Assembly (NCBI GenBank): GCA_023424475.1 | Contig: JAFADX010000324.1 | Coordinates: 1-18,203 of the forward strand | Reading direction: 5' to 3' | Source: Pseudomonadota bacterium | GTDB taxonomy: Bacteria > Pseudomonadota > Alphaproteobacteria > Acetobacterales > Acetobacteraceae | Length of the DNA stretch: 18,203 bases | Shown here: positions 1 through 10,120 of the stretch, piece by piece | Layout: each line of letters begins with the position of its first letter | How positions within the stretch are numbered: position 1 is the stretch's first letter | Program-made: the position numbers and the translations under genes | Notes under the pieces: generated by a model | Seen by the model: the letters and a program-made list of their open reading frames with translations, nothing else | Databases searched by the model: none | What the model was told of the DNA's origin: nothing

Positions 1-1
1 G

Positions 2-367
2 GCGGCAGCCGCGGCGGCGGGGGCGGGGATCGCCTATGGCGGGGTGATCGCGAGCTTCGCCGGGGGCACCTGGTGGGGGATCGCGGCGGCGCGCGCGGAA
101 GGGGCGGCGCGGCAGAGGATCCTCGTCGCCTCGGCGGTGCCGCCGCTCGTCGCCTGGCCGGCGCTGCTGCTGCCGCAGGCGACGGCGCTGCTGCTGCTCG
201 CCGTGCTGTTCGCCATGCTGCCGCCGACGGATGCCAGGCTGCTGCGCGAGGGCTTCGCGCCCGCCTGGTGGCCGCCGCTGCGGCGCATGCTGTCCCTGGG
301 CATGGCGGCGCTGCACGTCGCCGCCGCCGTGCTGCTGATGGTCAGGGAGCCGGCGCTTCCCGGTTGA
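2..367 (+). CDS. DUF3429 family membrane protein (5' end outside window)
   Basis: This is the C-terminal part of a small integral membrane protein; the reading frame is open from base 2, so the true start lies before the window. The visible stretch contains the motif YGGVIASFAGGTWWG, which resembles the conserved 'YG.vI.SFlGG..WG' signature of the DUF3429 family. It is followed by hydrophobic segments rich in Leu, Ala and Val (VPPLVAWPALLLPQATALLLLAVLF is interrupted only by prolines) and a last one near the C-terminus (AALHVAAAVLLM). The family has no established function that I know of. A GTG at 44 could serve as a start but would cut into the conserved motif, so I treat the gene as partial. 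Its 3' end overlaps the convergent HdeD-like gene by 26 bp. Confidence 0.72.
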   Translation, partial: AAAAAAGAGIAYGGVIASFAGGTWWGIAAARAEGAARQRILVASAVPPLVAWPALLLPQATALLLLAVLFAMLPPTDARLLREGFAPAWWPPLRRMLSLGMAALHVAAAVLLMVREPALPG

Positions 368-917
368 GGCGGCGGAGGCGGAAGCCGAGGGCGAGCAGGA
401 TCGCGCCCATCACCATCGCCTCGATGGCGATGATCCAGGCGATCGCCAGCAGCCCGGCCCCCGGATGGGCGAGCAGCACCGCGCCGAACAGCATCGTGAC
501 GGCGCCGAACAGCCCGAGCAGCACGTTCGAGGCGCGGAAGGCAAGCACCAGGCGGACCACGCCCGCCGCCACCGCGAAGGCGCCGGCCATCAGCACCAGC
601 AGGAAGAGCGAGATGCCCGGTGCCAGGACCAGGGCGATGGCGGCCGCGATCGACAGCAGCCCGTCGATCCAGGTCCAGGCGCCGTGCGGTCCCTTGCCGC
701 TGACGGCCTGGGCGATGGTGGCGACGCCGTCCACGGCCAGCCAGGCGGCCAGGAAGGCGAGCAGGACGAACAGGCTCAGCCCGGGGTTCAGCATGGTCAG
801 CACGGCGAAGAGGATCGCCGCTGCGCCCCGCAGCGCGAAGGTCCACCAGTGGCGCGCCATGGCGCGCATGACCAGGGCGGTCTGGTGACCTGGCAGGCCG
901 TGCGGCAGGTCGGACAT
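342..917 (-). CDS. HdeD-like (DUF308) membrane protein
   Basis: A 191-residue integral membrane protein with about six hydrophobic segments (roughly residues 25-43, 46-66, 82-98, 101-122, 131-150 and 152-176), separated by very short loops. This layout, the length and phrases such as RHWWTFALRGAAAILFAV near the start and 'LRRLNRE' at the end match the HdeD/DUF308 family. E. coli HdeD is linked to acid resistance at high cell density; many homologues have no assigned role, so only the family is claimed. The ATG at 917 is preceded by a purine-rich GGGGGAG about 8 bases upstream, which supports this start. The gene is divergent from the YopT-like protease (170 bp between starts) and convergent with the DUF3429 gene. 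Confidence 0.82.
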   Translation of the reverse strand: MSDLPHGLPGHQTALVMRAMARHWWTFALRGAAAILFAVLTMLNPGLSLFVLLAFLAAWLAVDGVATIAQAVSGKGPHGAWTWIDGLLSIAAAIALVLAPGISLFLLVLMAGAFAVAAGVVRLVLAFRASNVLLGLFGAVTMLFGAVLLAHPGAGLLAIAWIIAIEAMVMGAILLALGFRLRRLNREAPAP

Positions 918-1087
918 GTGACAGTGCTCCCCCTTGTCGGGCCGAAGCTAGGACGAAACGCACATTCCAGGAAGGAACCGCGTGGCACTGGGATTGCCTC
1001 GCACCGCGGTTCGTTGCCCGTCCGGCCGGGAAGCGCGGAGCAACGCCGATCGGGCCGACGGGCCGACATCCGAACAGAGGTCGCAGA

Positions 1088-1822
1088 ATGGATATCCTGA
1101 ACAGCATCATCGCCGCCCGCGTCAGGGCGGTGCAGGGCAGTGCCAAGGGCTATGGCGGCAATTGCACCTTCGCCTTCTCCCAGATGACGAATCCGGTCGC
1201 CGACATCATCGGCACCGACAAGACGACCAAGGACGGCATCTGCGAGATGCTGTCCGCGCGCTGGATCGTCGAGAACTCGCGCGGGCGCACCCTGCAGGCC
1301 TGGCTTTCCGCCGGCAGCGGCGGCGGCATCGACGCGAGCAAGATCAGGCTGCTGATGCAGCTCTTCATCATCGGGGAGAGCATGCGCCCGTCGCGGATGG
1401 TGGATGATTCCCCCTCCGGGCGCATCGCGCGCGGCGGACAGGACCAGGACAAGGCGACCCAGAACTTCCTGCTCTCGAACGGCCTGGTGCCGGTGCCGGG
1501 CGCCGGCAACGACTGGGGCAAGGGCGACAGCAACGGCGGCGACAAGATCAAGCACCTGATCGCGCGTGACCTCTGTGACCCGCGCGGCGGGGGTCGGCGC
1601 TGGCGGATGATCGGCATCTGGGGGAGCGTGGGCGGCCATGCGATGGCCTTCACCAGCGACGATACCGGTTGTGCCTTCTTCGACCCGAACTACGGGTCCT
1701 TCGCCTTCTCCTCGAAGTCGAAGTTCCGCGACTGGTTCACCCACAGCTTCTACCCGATGGCCTTCTACACGAAGCTGCTGGGCAAGCGGTACGAACTGAT
1801 CGACTACATGAAGAACGGGTGA
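1088..1822 (+). CDS. YopT/AvrPphB-type (peptidase C58) cysteine protease
   Basis: A 244-residue protein that looks like a papain-fold cysteine protease of family C58. The likely catalytic triad is Cys52 in DGICEMLSARWI, His184 in GGHAMAF and Asp199 in FFDPNYGSF. The 15-residue His-Asp distance and the 'FFDPNyG' block are those of YopT and AvrPphB, type III effectors that cleave host proteins (Rho GTPases and PBS1 respectively). The start at ATG 1088 has AGAGG seven bases upstream. No signal peptide, lipidation motif or type III secretion gene is visible; the catalytic Cys lies unusually close to the N-terminus, so this is almost a bare catalytic domain. In four lines I counted (240 bases) GC is about 61%, below its neighbours. 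Its target and whether it is secreted cannot be told from the sequence. Confidence 0.8.
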   Translation: MDILNSIIAARVRAVQGSAKGYGGNCTFAFSQMTNPVADIIGTDKTTKDGICEMLSARWIVENSRGRTLQAWLSAGSGGGIDASKIRLLMQLFIIGESMRPSRMVDDSPSGRIARGGQDQDKATQNFLLSNGLVPVPGAGNDWGKGDSNGGDKIKHLIARDLCDPRGGGRRWRMIGIWGSVGGHAMAFTSDDTGCAFFDPNYGSFAFSSKSKFRDWFTHSFYPMAFYTKLLGKRYELIDYMKNG

Positions 1823-1834
1823 GCCCCGACGGCG

Positions 1835-1861
1835 GGCGCCGGGGGGTGCATCCCCGGCGCC
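1835..1861 (+). terminator. Hairpin after the protease gene
   Basis: A perfect 10-bp inverted repeat (GGCGCCGGGG / CCCCGGCGCC) with a 7-base loop begins 12 bases after the protease stop codon. There is no U tract after it, so it is either a weak intrinsic terminator or an mRNA-stabilising hairpin. Confidence 0.5.
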
Positions 1862-1961
1862 TGCGGCGCAGCGGTTCGGCGGCCGGCGGGCAGGGCACGG
1901 ATGCGTGGCGACGGCACCCCGCCGCGGGCCGGGCACCGTTGTCAGGAATTCCCGCGGGCGG

Positions 1962-2037
1962 TGGTGGAGCTGAGGGGAATCGAACCCCTGACCTCCTCAT
2001 TGCGAACGAGGCGCTCTCCCAACTGAGCTACAGCCCC
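1962..2037 (-). tRNA. tRNA-Ala (anticodon CGC)
   Basis: Seventy-six bases fold into a standard cloverleaf. The acceptor stem GGGGCTG pairs with CAGCTCC and includes the G3-U70 pair that is the identity element of tRNA-Ala. The D arm contains AGCTCAGTTGGGAGAGC, the anticodon stem CCTCG/TGAGG encloses TTCGCAA (anticodon CGC, reading GCG codons), and the T arm contains GGTTCGATTCC. The terminal CCA is encoded. It is transcribed divergently from the yggT-like gene, and its 3' end faces the protease gene. Confidence 0.97.
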
Positions 2038-2055
2038 AACCCGCGCGAGGCGCGC

Positions 2056-2084
2056 TGAGTGCCCCAGCCCGCAGGGGAAGTCAA
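2056..2084 (-). promoter_or_regulatory. Candidate promoter of tRNA-Ala
   Basis: On the minus strand TTGACT (2084-2079) matches the -35 consensus in five of six positions. Seventeen bases further is CACTCA, a poor -10 box. The box ends 18 bases before the mature tRNA 5' end, a sensible distance. Position and the good -35 support it; the weak -10 limits confidence. Confidence 0.4.
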
Positions 2085-2153
2085 CCCGCCTTGCGCGCGC
2101 CTTGCCCGGCCAGGGCCCGGCCACTAGGTTCCCGGGACTTCGCAGGAGGCCCC

Positions 2154-2456
2154 ATGCGCGCGTTGTTCTGGCTGCTGGATACGGCGATCAACCTCTATGT
2201 CTGGGCGCTGATCATCGCCGCGGTGCTCTCGCTGCTGATCGCCTTCAACGTGCTCGACACGCGCAACCGGGCAGTCTGGTCGGTGGCGGACTTCTTCTAT
2301 CGGGTGACCGAGCCGGGCCTGCGTCCAATCCGGCGCTACCTGCCCGACCTTGGCGGCATCGACCTCTCGCCCCTCGTGCTGATCCTGGCGCTGCAGGCGC
2401 TGCGCATCCTGCTCGCCACCAGCATCGCGCCGATCTTCGGGCTCTACGCCTACTGA
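2154..2456 (+). CDS. YggT family integral membrane protein
   Basis: A 100-residue protein with two hydrophobic segments (about residues 3-27 and 70-93) flanking a polar middle that contains FFYRVTEPGLRPIRRYLPDLGGIDLSPLVLIL. This middle motif, with its conserved 'EP.L.PiRr.lP...gidlSPlv', is the hallmark of the YggT family. The start is the ATG at 2154, with AGGAGG four bases upstream; a longer frame from 2091 adds residues that do not resemble the family. Family members have been linked to membrane functions such as osmotic shock tolerance, but the mechanism is unclear. The stop overlaps the start of the DUF167 gene (TGATG), so the two are probably translationally coupled. The yggT-DUF167 pairing is common in proteobacteria. 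Confidence 0.9.
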   Translation: MRALFWLLDTAINLYVWALIIAAVLSLLIAFNVLDTRNRAVWSVADFFYRVTEPGLRPIRRYLPDLGGIDLSPLVLILALQALRILLATSIAPIFGLYAY

Positions 2457-2758
2457 TGGCCTTCTGGCGCGTCGAACCGGATGCGGTGCTGGTCCGGGTG
2501 AAGGTGCAGCCGAAGGCGCGGCGGCGGGGCCTTGGCGGCACGAAGCCGGCCGCCGACGGCCCGCGCCTGGCCATCGCGGTGGCCGAGGCGCCGGAGGACG
2601 GGCGCGCCACCCGCGCGGCCTGCGAGATGCTGGCCGAAGGCCTCGGCCTCGCCGCCTCCGCGGTGACCCTGGCGCAGGGCGCCACATCGCGGGAAAAGAC
2701 GCTCCGCGTAGCCGGGGACCCGGCCGTGATCGTCCCGAAACTGGAGGCGTTGGCATGA
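2456..2758 (+). CDS. DUF167 (YggU) family protein
   Basis: A 100-residue soluble protein of the DUF167/YggU family. Visible family features are the N-terminal strand VLVRVKVQPKARR, the block 'LAIAVAEAPEDGRATRAACEMLAEGLG' (the usual ApPv.GkAN is here AEAPEDGRAT), and the C-terminal 'TLAQGATSREKTLRVAG', which corresponds to the 'i..G..sR.K...i.g' motif. The biochemical role of the family is not known. The ATG overlaps the yggT stop by one base, and its own stop overlaps the folD start (ATGA), so it sits inside a tightly coupled operon. A longer frame starting at 2102 is just the shadow of the yggT gene. Confidence 0.88.
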   Translation: MAFWRVEPDAVLVRVKVQPKARRRGLGGTKPAADGPRLAIAVAEAPEDGRATRAACEMLAEGLGLAASAVTLAQGATSREKTLRVAGDPAVIVPKLEALA

Positions 2759-3603
2759 GCGCACGAATCCTCGACGGCAAGGCGATCGCCGCGCGCATCC
2801 GCGCCGGCCTCGCGGAACGTGTCGCTACCCTGTCCTTCCGTCCCGGCCTGCGCGTCGTCAGGGTGGGGGATGACCCCGCCTCCGGCGTCTATGTCCGCAA
2901 CAAGGACAAGGCGGCGGCGGCGGCGGGCTTCGACAGCGCCACCATCCACCTGCCGGAGGCGACGACCGAGCCGGAGCTGCTCGCGACCATCGCCGCGCTG
3001 AATGCGGATCCGGGGGTGGACGGCATCCTGGTGCAGCTGCCGCTGCCAGCGCATATCCACCCTGAGGCCGCGATCGCCGCGGTCGATCCGGCGAAGGACG
3101 TGGACGGCTTCCATCCGCTGAACGCCGGGCGCCTGGCCGCCGGCCAGCCGGGGCTGGTGCCCTGCACGCCGCGCGGCGTGATGCACATCCTCGCCGAGGC
3201 CGGCGTGATGCTGCGCGGGGCGCGGGCGGTGGTGCTGGGCCGGTCGCAGATCGTCGGGCGGCCGATGGCGCAACTGCTGCTGGCGGCCGACTGCACCGTG
3301 ACGATCGCCCATTCCCGCACCAGGGACCTGCCCGCCGAATGTCGCCGGGCGGAGGTGCTCGTCGCCGCCGTCGGCCGGCCGGAGATGGTGCGCGGCGACT
3401 GGATCGCGCCGGGTGCGGTGGTGGTCGATGTCGGCATCAATCGCCTGCCGGACGGCAGGCTCGCCGGCGACGTGGCCTTCGCCGAAGCCGCCGCGGTCGC
3501 CGGCGCCCTCACGCCGGTGCCGGGCGGCGTCGGACCCATGACCATCGCCTGCCTGCTGGAGAACACGCTGGACGCCGCCGTGGCACGCCGGGGCGCGTCG
3601 TGA
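2755..3603 (+). CDS. folD: Bifunctional methylenetetrahydrofolate dehydrogenase/cyclohydrolase
   Basis: FolD interconverts 5,10-methylene-, 5,10-methenyl- and 10-formyl-tetrahydrofolate in the cytoplasm, supplying one-carbon units for purines and formyl-methionine. The 282-residue length is normal. Diagnostic motifs are VYVRNK (Tyr46, Lys50, the catalytic Tyr and Lys of the family), VDGILVQLPLP (88-98), KDVDGFHP (114-121), the NADP-site motif GRSQIVGRP (162-170) and PVPGGVGPMT (254-263). The ATG at 2755 overlaps the DUF167 stop in an ATGA arrangement. The stop overlaps a GTG start of a small membrane protein, extending the operon. All key residues are present and the gene looks fully functional. 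Confidence 0.97.
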   Translation: MSARILDGKAIAARIRAGLAERVATLSFRPGLRVVRVGDDPASGVYVRNKDKAAAAAGFDSATIHLPEATTEPELLATIAALNADPGVDGILVQLPLPAHIHPEAAIAAVDPAKDVDGFHPLNAGRLAAGQPGLVPCTPRGVMHILAEAGVMLRGARAVVLGRSQIVGRPMAQLLLAADCTVTIAHSRTRDLPAECRRAEVLVAAVGRPEMVRGDWIAPGAVVVDVGINRLPDGRLAGDVAFAEAAAVAGALTPVPGGVGPMTIACLLENTLDAAVARRGAS

Positions 3604-3854
3604 TCCTGCCGCGCCTGCTGCAGGCCGCGGGCATCGCCGGGCTGCTCGGCTGTGCGCACCTTGCCTGGCAGGCGACGCCCTGGGGCGGGGAGGGCTGGGC
3701 GCGCGGCCGGCTGCTCTACGCCGCGGCGGGTGCCATCCCGGCACCGGCGCTGCTCGGTATCGCCGGTCTTGCCGCCACGCTCCGGCGGCAGGAGGCACGG
3801 CTCGCCGAGATGGAGGCGTTGCTCAAGGACGCCCTGCGGCAGCGCCGGGGCTGA
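3600..3854 (+). CDS. Small two-helix membrane protein of unknown function
   Basis: An 84-residue frame beginning with GTG at 3600, overlapping the folD stop (GTGA). The protein has a hydrophobic N-terminal segment (about residues 3-26, LPRLLQAAGIAGLLGCAHLAW), a second one (about 39-60, LYAAAGAIPAPALLGIAGLAA) and a charged C-terminus, RRQEARLAEMEALLKDALRQR, with a heptad-like spacing of Leu and Ala that suggests a short coiled coil. I do not recognise a family. The stop-start overlap with folD, high GC at third positions and a sensible membrane topology argue that it is a real gene. It ends 22 bp before the convergent ilvA stop. The main doubt is its short length. Confidence 0.62.
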   Translation: MILPRLLQAAGIAGLLGCAHLAWQATPWGGEGWARGRLLYAAAGAIPAPALLGIAGLAATLRRQEARLAEMEALLKDALRQRRG

Positions 3855-3876
3855 GCCGGCGCCGCCGTCGGCGGGC

Positions 3877-5136
3877 CTACCCCCGGCGGACCACGTAGTC
3901 GTTGGCCTCCAGCGCGGCGATGATGGCGTCGCCCTGCGCGGCGTCGCGCACCTCGACCATCAGGTGCAGTTCCGTGCTCTGCACCGTCGGCGCGCCGAAG
4001 AGCTGCTGGTGCTTCACCTCGATCACGTTGCCGCCGATGTCGGAGATGCGCTTCGCGATGTCCGCGAGCATGCCCGGACGGTCCGGAATGTCGAAGTGCA
4101 GGCGCAGGATGCGGCCGTCGCGCAGCAGCTGGCGCAGCAGCACGTTGGACAGCGCGCGGGCGTCGATGTTGCCGCCGCAGACCGTGGTGCCGACCGTCCG
4201 CCCCGCGAAAAGCTCGGGATAGGTCAGGATGGCGGCGAGGCCGGCGGCGCCGGCGCCCTCGGCGACGACCTTCGCCCCTTCGGCCAGCAGGGCGACCGCC
4301 TGCTCGACGGCACGCTCGGGCACCAGCAGCACCTCGACGCCGTGGCGGCGCAGGATGGAAAGCGGCATCTCGCCAACGTCACGCACCGCGATGCCCTCTG
4401 CGATGGTGGGGCCGCCGACCTGCACGGGTTCCCCGGCCAGGCGCTGGGCCATGGCGGGATAGCCTTCGACCTCCACGCCATGGAGCTTCATGCCCGGGCG
4501 CAGCTCGGCCACCGCGGTCTCGACGCCGGCGCAGAGGCCGCCGCCGCCGATCGGAATCACCATGGTGTCGATGGCCGGCGCGTCCTCGAGCATCTCGAGC
4601 GCCATGGTGCCCTGGCCGGCGATCACGCCGGGGTCGTCGTAGGGATGGATGAAGACCAGTCCTTCCTTCAGCGCCAGTTCGTGCGCATGGGCGGCGGCCT
4701 CGGCCAGGGTCTCGCCGTGCAGCACGACGCGCGCACCCCAGAACTCGGTGCGCACCACCTTGGTCGCCGGGGTGAACCTCGGCATCACGATGGTGGCCGC
4801 CACGCCGGCGAGCTGCGCATGGCGCGCGACCGCCTGGGCGTGGTTGCCGGCCGACATGGCGATCACCCCGGCCTCGCGCTCGCGCGGCGTCAGCAGCGCG
4901 AGGCGGTTGGCCGCCCCGCGTTCCTTGAAGGCACCGGTCGCCTGCAGATTGTCGAGCTTGAGGAAGACCCGCGCCCCGGCCGCCCGGCTGACCGCCGGGT
5001 TCTCGATGGTCGGGGTCCGCAGCACCGCCCCGCGAATTCGCTCCGCCGCGGCGCGGATGTCGGCGAGCGTGACGCTCGGCGCGACAGGAGCCTCGGCGAC
5101 CGCGGCGAGGCCGCGGAGGGAAGTCACGGGAGACAT
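3877..5136 (-). CDS. ilvA: Threonine ammonia-lyase with C-terminal ACT domain
   Basis: A pyridoxal-phosphate enzyme that converts threonine to 2-oxobutyrate and ammonia, the first step towards isoleucine. Of its 419 residues, the fold-type II catalytic domain spans about 20-330. It includes the PLP lysine Lys71 in GAFKERGA, the SAGNHAQAVA loop (95-104) and the phosphate-binding GGGGLCAG (197-204). One ACT domain follows (about 344-419, RLHFDIPDRPGMLADIAKRI). This single-ACT, roughly 400-residue form differs from E. coli IlvA, which is longer with two ACT-like units. Catabolic versus biosynthetic use cannot be decided here. The ATG at 5136 has GAGGA six bases upstream. It lies downstream of greA but behind a strong terminator, so it probably has its own promoter. 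Confidence 0.93.
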   Translation of the reverse strand: MSPVTSLRGLAAVAEAPVAPSVTLADIRAAAERIRGAVLRTPTIENPAVSRAAGARVFLKLDNLQATGAFKERGAANRLALLTPREREAGVIAMSAGNHAQAVARHAQLAGVAATIVMPRFTPATKVVRTEFWGARVVLHGETLAEAAAHAHELALKEGLVFIHPYDDPGVIAGQGTMALEMLEDAPAIDTMVIPIGGGGLCAGVETAVAELRPGMKLHGVEVEGYPAMAQRLAGEPVQVGGPTIAEGIAVRDVGEMPLSILRRHGVEVLLVPERAVEQAVALLAEGAKVVAEGAGAAGLAAILTYPELFAGRTVGTTVCGGNIDARALSNVLLRQLLRDGRILRLHFDIPDRPGMLADIAKRISDIGGNVIEVKHQQLFGAPTVQSTELHLMVEVRDAAQGDAIIAALEANDYVVRRG

Positions 5137-5154
5137 GGTTTTCCTCGTGGTTGC

Positions 5155-5194
5155 TGAAACGAAGAAGGGCGCTCCGGGTGACCCCGGGGCGCCC
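5155..5194 (-). terminator. Intrinsic terminator of greA
   Basis: Read on the minus strand, a 12-bp stem (GGGCGCCCCGGG / CCCGGAGCGCCC, one mismatch) with loop GTCA is followed directly by TTCTTCGTTTC. It begins about 25 bases after the greA stop codon. This is a good rho-independent terminator and separates greA from ilvA. Confidence 0.82.
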
Positions 5195-5219
5195 TGGCCG
5201 CGCGGCGATGGACCGGCGG

Positions 5220-5693
5220 TCAGGCGTATGCGACGGCGGTAATCTCCACGGAGCGGGCGCCGCCGGGCGCCGGCACCTCGACCGAATCCCCCACCTTCTT
5301 GCCCATCAGCGCCTTGGCGAGCGGGGAGGTCAGCGAGATGGACCCGTTCTTCATGTCGGCCTCGTACTGGCCGACGATGCGATAGGTCTTCTCCTCCTCG
5401 CTCTCCTCGTCGACGATCGTGACCTTGGCGCCGAAGCGCACCTGGTCGCCGGTGATGCGCGCGACGTCGATGACCTCGACCGAGGGGATGATGCCTTCGA
5501 GTTCCGTGATCCGGCCCTCGATGAAGGACTGGCGTTCGCGGGCGGCATGGTATTCGGCGTTCTCGGAAAGGTCCCCATGCGCGCGCGCCTCCGCGATCGC
5601 ACGGATGATCGCCGGACGCTCCTCGCCTTTCAGAACCTTCAGTTCCTCCTCAAGACGCGCGAGGCCCTCGGCGGTCATCGGGAACTTCTGCAC
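5220..5693 (-). CDS. greA: Transcription elongation factor GreA
   Basis: GreA binds in the secondary channel of RNA polymerase and stimulates cleavage of backtracked RNA. The 157 residues match the usual length. The N-terminal coiled coil (about residues 8-75) carries the tip motif GDLSENAEYHAA, with the metal-coordinating acidic residues Asp41 and Glu44 as in E. coli. The C-terminal FKBP-like domain includes VGQYEADMKNGSISLTSPLAKALMG, typically 'ivg..ead...g.iS..SPla.aL.gk..GD'. The start is a GTG at 5693; a purine-rich GGGAAGGG lies upstream, and the resulting MQKFPMTAEG fits the family N-terminus. Carried on the same strand as carB, 113 bp downstream, with a hairpin between them. Confidence 0.97.
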   Translation of the reverse strand: MQKFPMTAEGLARLEEELKVLKGEERPAIIRAIAEARAHGDLSENAEYHAARERQSFIEGRITELEGIIPSVEVIDVARITGDQVRFGAKVTIVDEESEEEKTYRIVGQYEADMKNGSISLTSPLAKALMGKKVGDSVEVPAPGGARSVEITAVAYA

Positions 5694-5780
5694 GGCCTAC
5701 CCTTCCCAGATATGGCGGCCCCCCGCCGGCCCTCGGTCCGGTTCAGCCAGGCCTGGCGGTCGGTGGGGGAAAGACGCCAC

Positions 5781-5800
5781 GGGGGCCCGAAGGGGCCCCC
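5781..5800 (-). terminator. Hairpin after carB
   Basis: A perfect 8-bp GC stem (GGGGGCCC / GGGCCCCC) with a four-base CTTC loop begins six bases after the carB stop codon. The sequence after it on the minus strand has only a short T run (CTTTCC), so termination may be partial and some read-through to greA is possible. Confidence 0.6.
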
Positions 5801-5806
5801 ATGCAG

Positions 5807-9052
<3,246 letters not shown>

Positions 9053-9115
9053 GGTCTCAGGCCTCGGGGGACATGGGGGCGGCGGGGGTGCCGCGTTCAA
9101 TGGGGTTCAGCCGGG

Positions 9116-9415
9116 TCATGGTTGGCGCGGCAGGGCGAGCAGGATCAGGAAGGCGATCACCAGGGCGATCCCGCCGCCGATGAGCGCGCCGGCCACCGCC
9201 TCGTCGGCGTAGCCGCTGCGCTCGAAATTCGTCGCCCAGGTGCCGGCGGCGGCGACCGCGACGCCATAGGCCGCACAGCAGGTGACGAAGGGCCGCAGCG
9301 CGCGCGGCCCCGGCGCGAGCCGGGCGGTCAGCCGCCAGAACAGGAACAGCGCCGGCAGCAGCGCGATCAGCGCCGCCGTCGCGCCATGGGCCAGCGCATC
9401 GAGGCCGTAGAACAT
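9116..9415 (-). CDS. Small hydrophobic membrane protein, unknown
   Basis: A 99-residue protein with three likely transmembrane segments: about residues 10-30 (HGATAALIALLPALFLFW), 44-62 (VTCCAAYGVAVAAAGTWA) and 75-95 (AVAGALIGGGIALVIAFLILLAL). A polar loop, TNFERSGYADEAV, lies between the last two. I recognise no family. Its ATG at 9415 shares a base with the stop of the LysE-type exporter (TGATG), so the two are likely co-translated and possibly work together. The longer frame running to 10105 is a shadow of the exporter gene. It ends 63 bp before the carB start. Confidence 0.7.
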   Translation of the reverse strand: MFYGLDALAHGATAALIALLPALFLFWRLTARLAPGPRALRPFVTCCAAYGVAVAAAGTWATNFERSGYADEAVAGALIGGGIALVIAFLILLALPRQP

Positions 9416-10050
9416 CACCGCCGGCTGCCTTCGCTCGCGAGCTTCACCGCGATCAGCGTCAACGCCCCGCCGAGCAGCCAGCGTTGCGCTGCCATCCAGC
9501 CAGGGCGCGCCGCGAAGAAGCGCGCCACCCCGGCCGCACCCAGCACCAGCAGCCCGTCGAACAGGACGGCGATGCCGATCTGCACCGAGCCCAGCACCGC
9601 CCCCTGGACGAAGACCGACCCGCGCGCGGCGTCGATGAAGGGCGGCAGCACGGCGACGTAGAACAGCGCCACCTTGGGGTTGAGCGCCGCGGTCGCGAAG
9701 CCGACCGAGAACAGCCTTGCCGCCGGTTCGCGCGGCATCGGCCGCGGCGTGAAGATCGGCTGCCCGCCCGGCCGCAGGCATTGCCAGGCGAGGTAGAGCA
9801 GGTAGCCCGCGCCGCCCAGGCGCAGCACGTCCCAGGCATAGGGCACGGCGAAGAGCGCCGCGGTCAGCCCGGCCGCGGCGCAGAGCATGATGACGAGCGA
9901 GCCGAACTGGCACCCGACGAGCGAGACCAGGCCCGCCCCCGTCCCCTGCGCCAGGGAGCGCGAGACGAGGTAGAGCATGTTCGGCCCCGGCGTCGCCGCG
10001 AGGCCGAAGGACAGCGCGGCGAAGATTAGAAGCGTCTGCGCTGATGGCAT
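9415..10050 (-). CDS. LysE/RhtB family amino-acid exporter
   Basis: A 211-residue inner-membrane protein, the normal length for the LysE/RhtB family of amino-acid and small-metabolite exporters. Family signs are the N-terminal segment FAALSFGLAATPGPNMLYLV with the conserved TPGPNMLY (residues 20-27), a second block GAGYLLYLAWQCLR, and the later FATAALNPKVALFYVAVLPPF, which matches the conserved 'NPK...F....PqF' region. About six hydrophobic segments are visible. The substrate cannot be inferred. The ATG at 10050 is preceded by GAAGGAAG roughly eight bases upstream; extending upstream to 10161 would run into the AT-rich gene. It is followed, with a one-base overlap, by the small membrane protein at 9116. 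Confidence 0.92.
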   Translation of the reverse strand: MPSAQTLLIFAALSFGLAATPGPNMLYLVSRSLAQGTGAGLVSLVGCQFGSLVIMLCAAAGLTAALFAVPYAWDVLRLGGAGYLLYLAWQCLRPGGQPIFTPRPMPREPAARLFSVGFATAALNPKVALFYVAVLPPFIDAARGSVFVQGAVLGSVQIGIAVLFDGLLVLGAAGVARFFAARPGWMAAQRWLLGGALTLIAVKLASEGSRR

Positions 10051-10120
10051 CAGCGAACTTCCTTCGCCGCGGTAACGACGAGGATGGTCGCCCTGTGGAC
10101 AGCAAGGATAAAATACGGAC

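Noticed and set aside
974..1030. Possible EcfG-type promoter (GGAAC) ahead of the protease gene
   Set aside because: GGAAC is present near 976, but no GTT-type -10 element stands at the required 16-17 bp spacing.
1823..2037. The protease gene as a tRNA-integrated island (it faces the tRNA 3' end)
   Set aside because: Orientation would fit, but I found no repeat of the tRNA 3' sequence on the far side of the gene (918-1087) and no integrase, so integration is unsupported.
1669..2058. Plus-strand frame ending in GNRTPDLLIANEALSQLSYSPN
   Set aside because: This peptide is the well-known false translation across the antisense strand of a tRNA gene; the tRNA-Ala cloverleaf explains it.
3652..5157. 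A 501-codon plus-strand frame opposite ilvA
   Set aside because: It is antisense to a clear threonine ammonia-lyase and overlaps the small membrane gene in another frame; composition is typical of a shadow frame.
9053..9100. TTG start at 9100 extending CarB by 16 residues
   Set aside because: The extension is proline-rich and unlike CarB; MPKRTDIKSI at 9052 is the family N-terminus.
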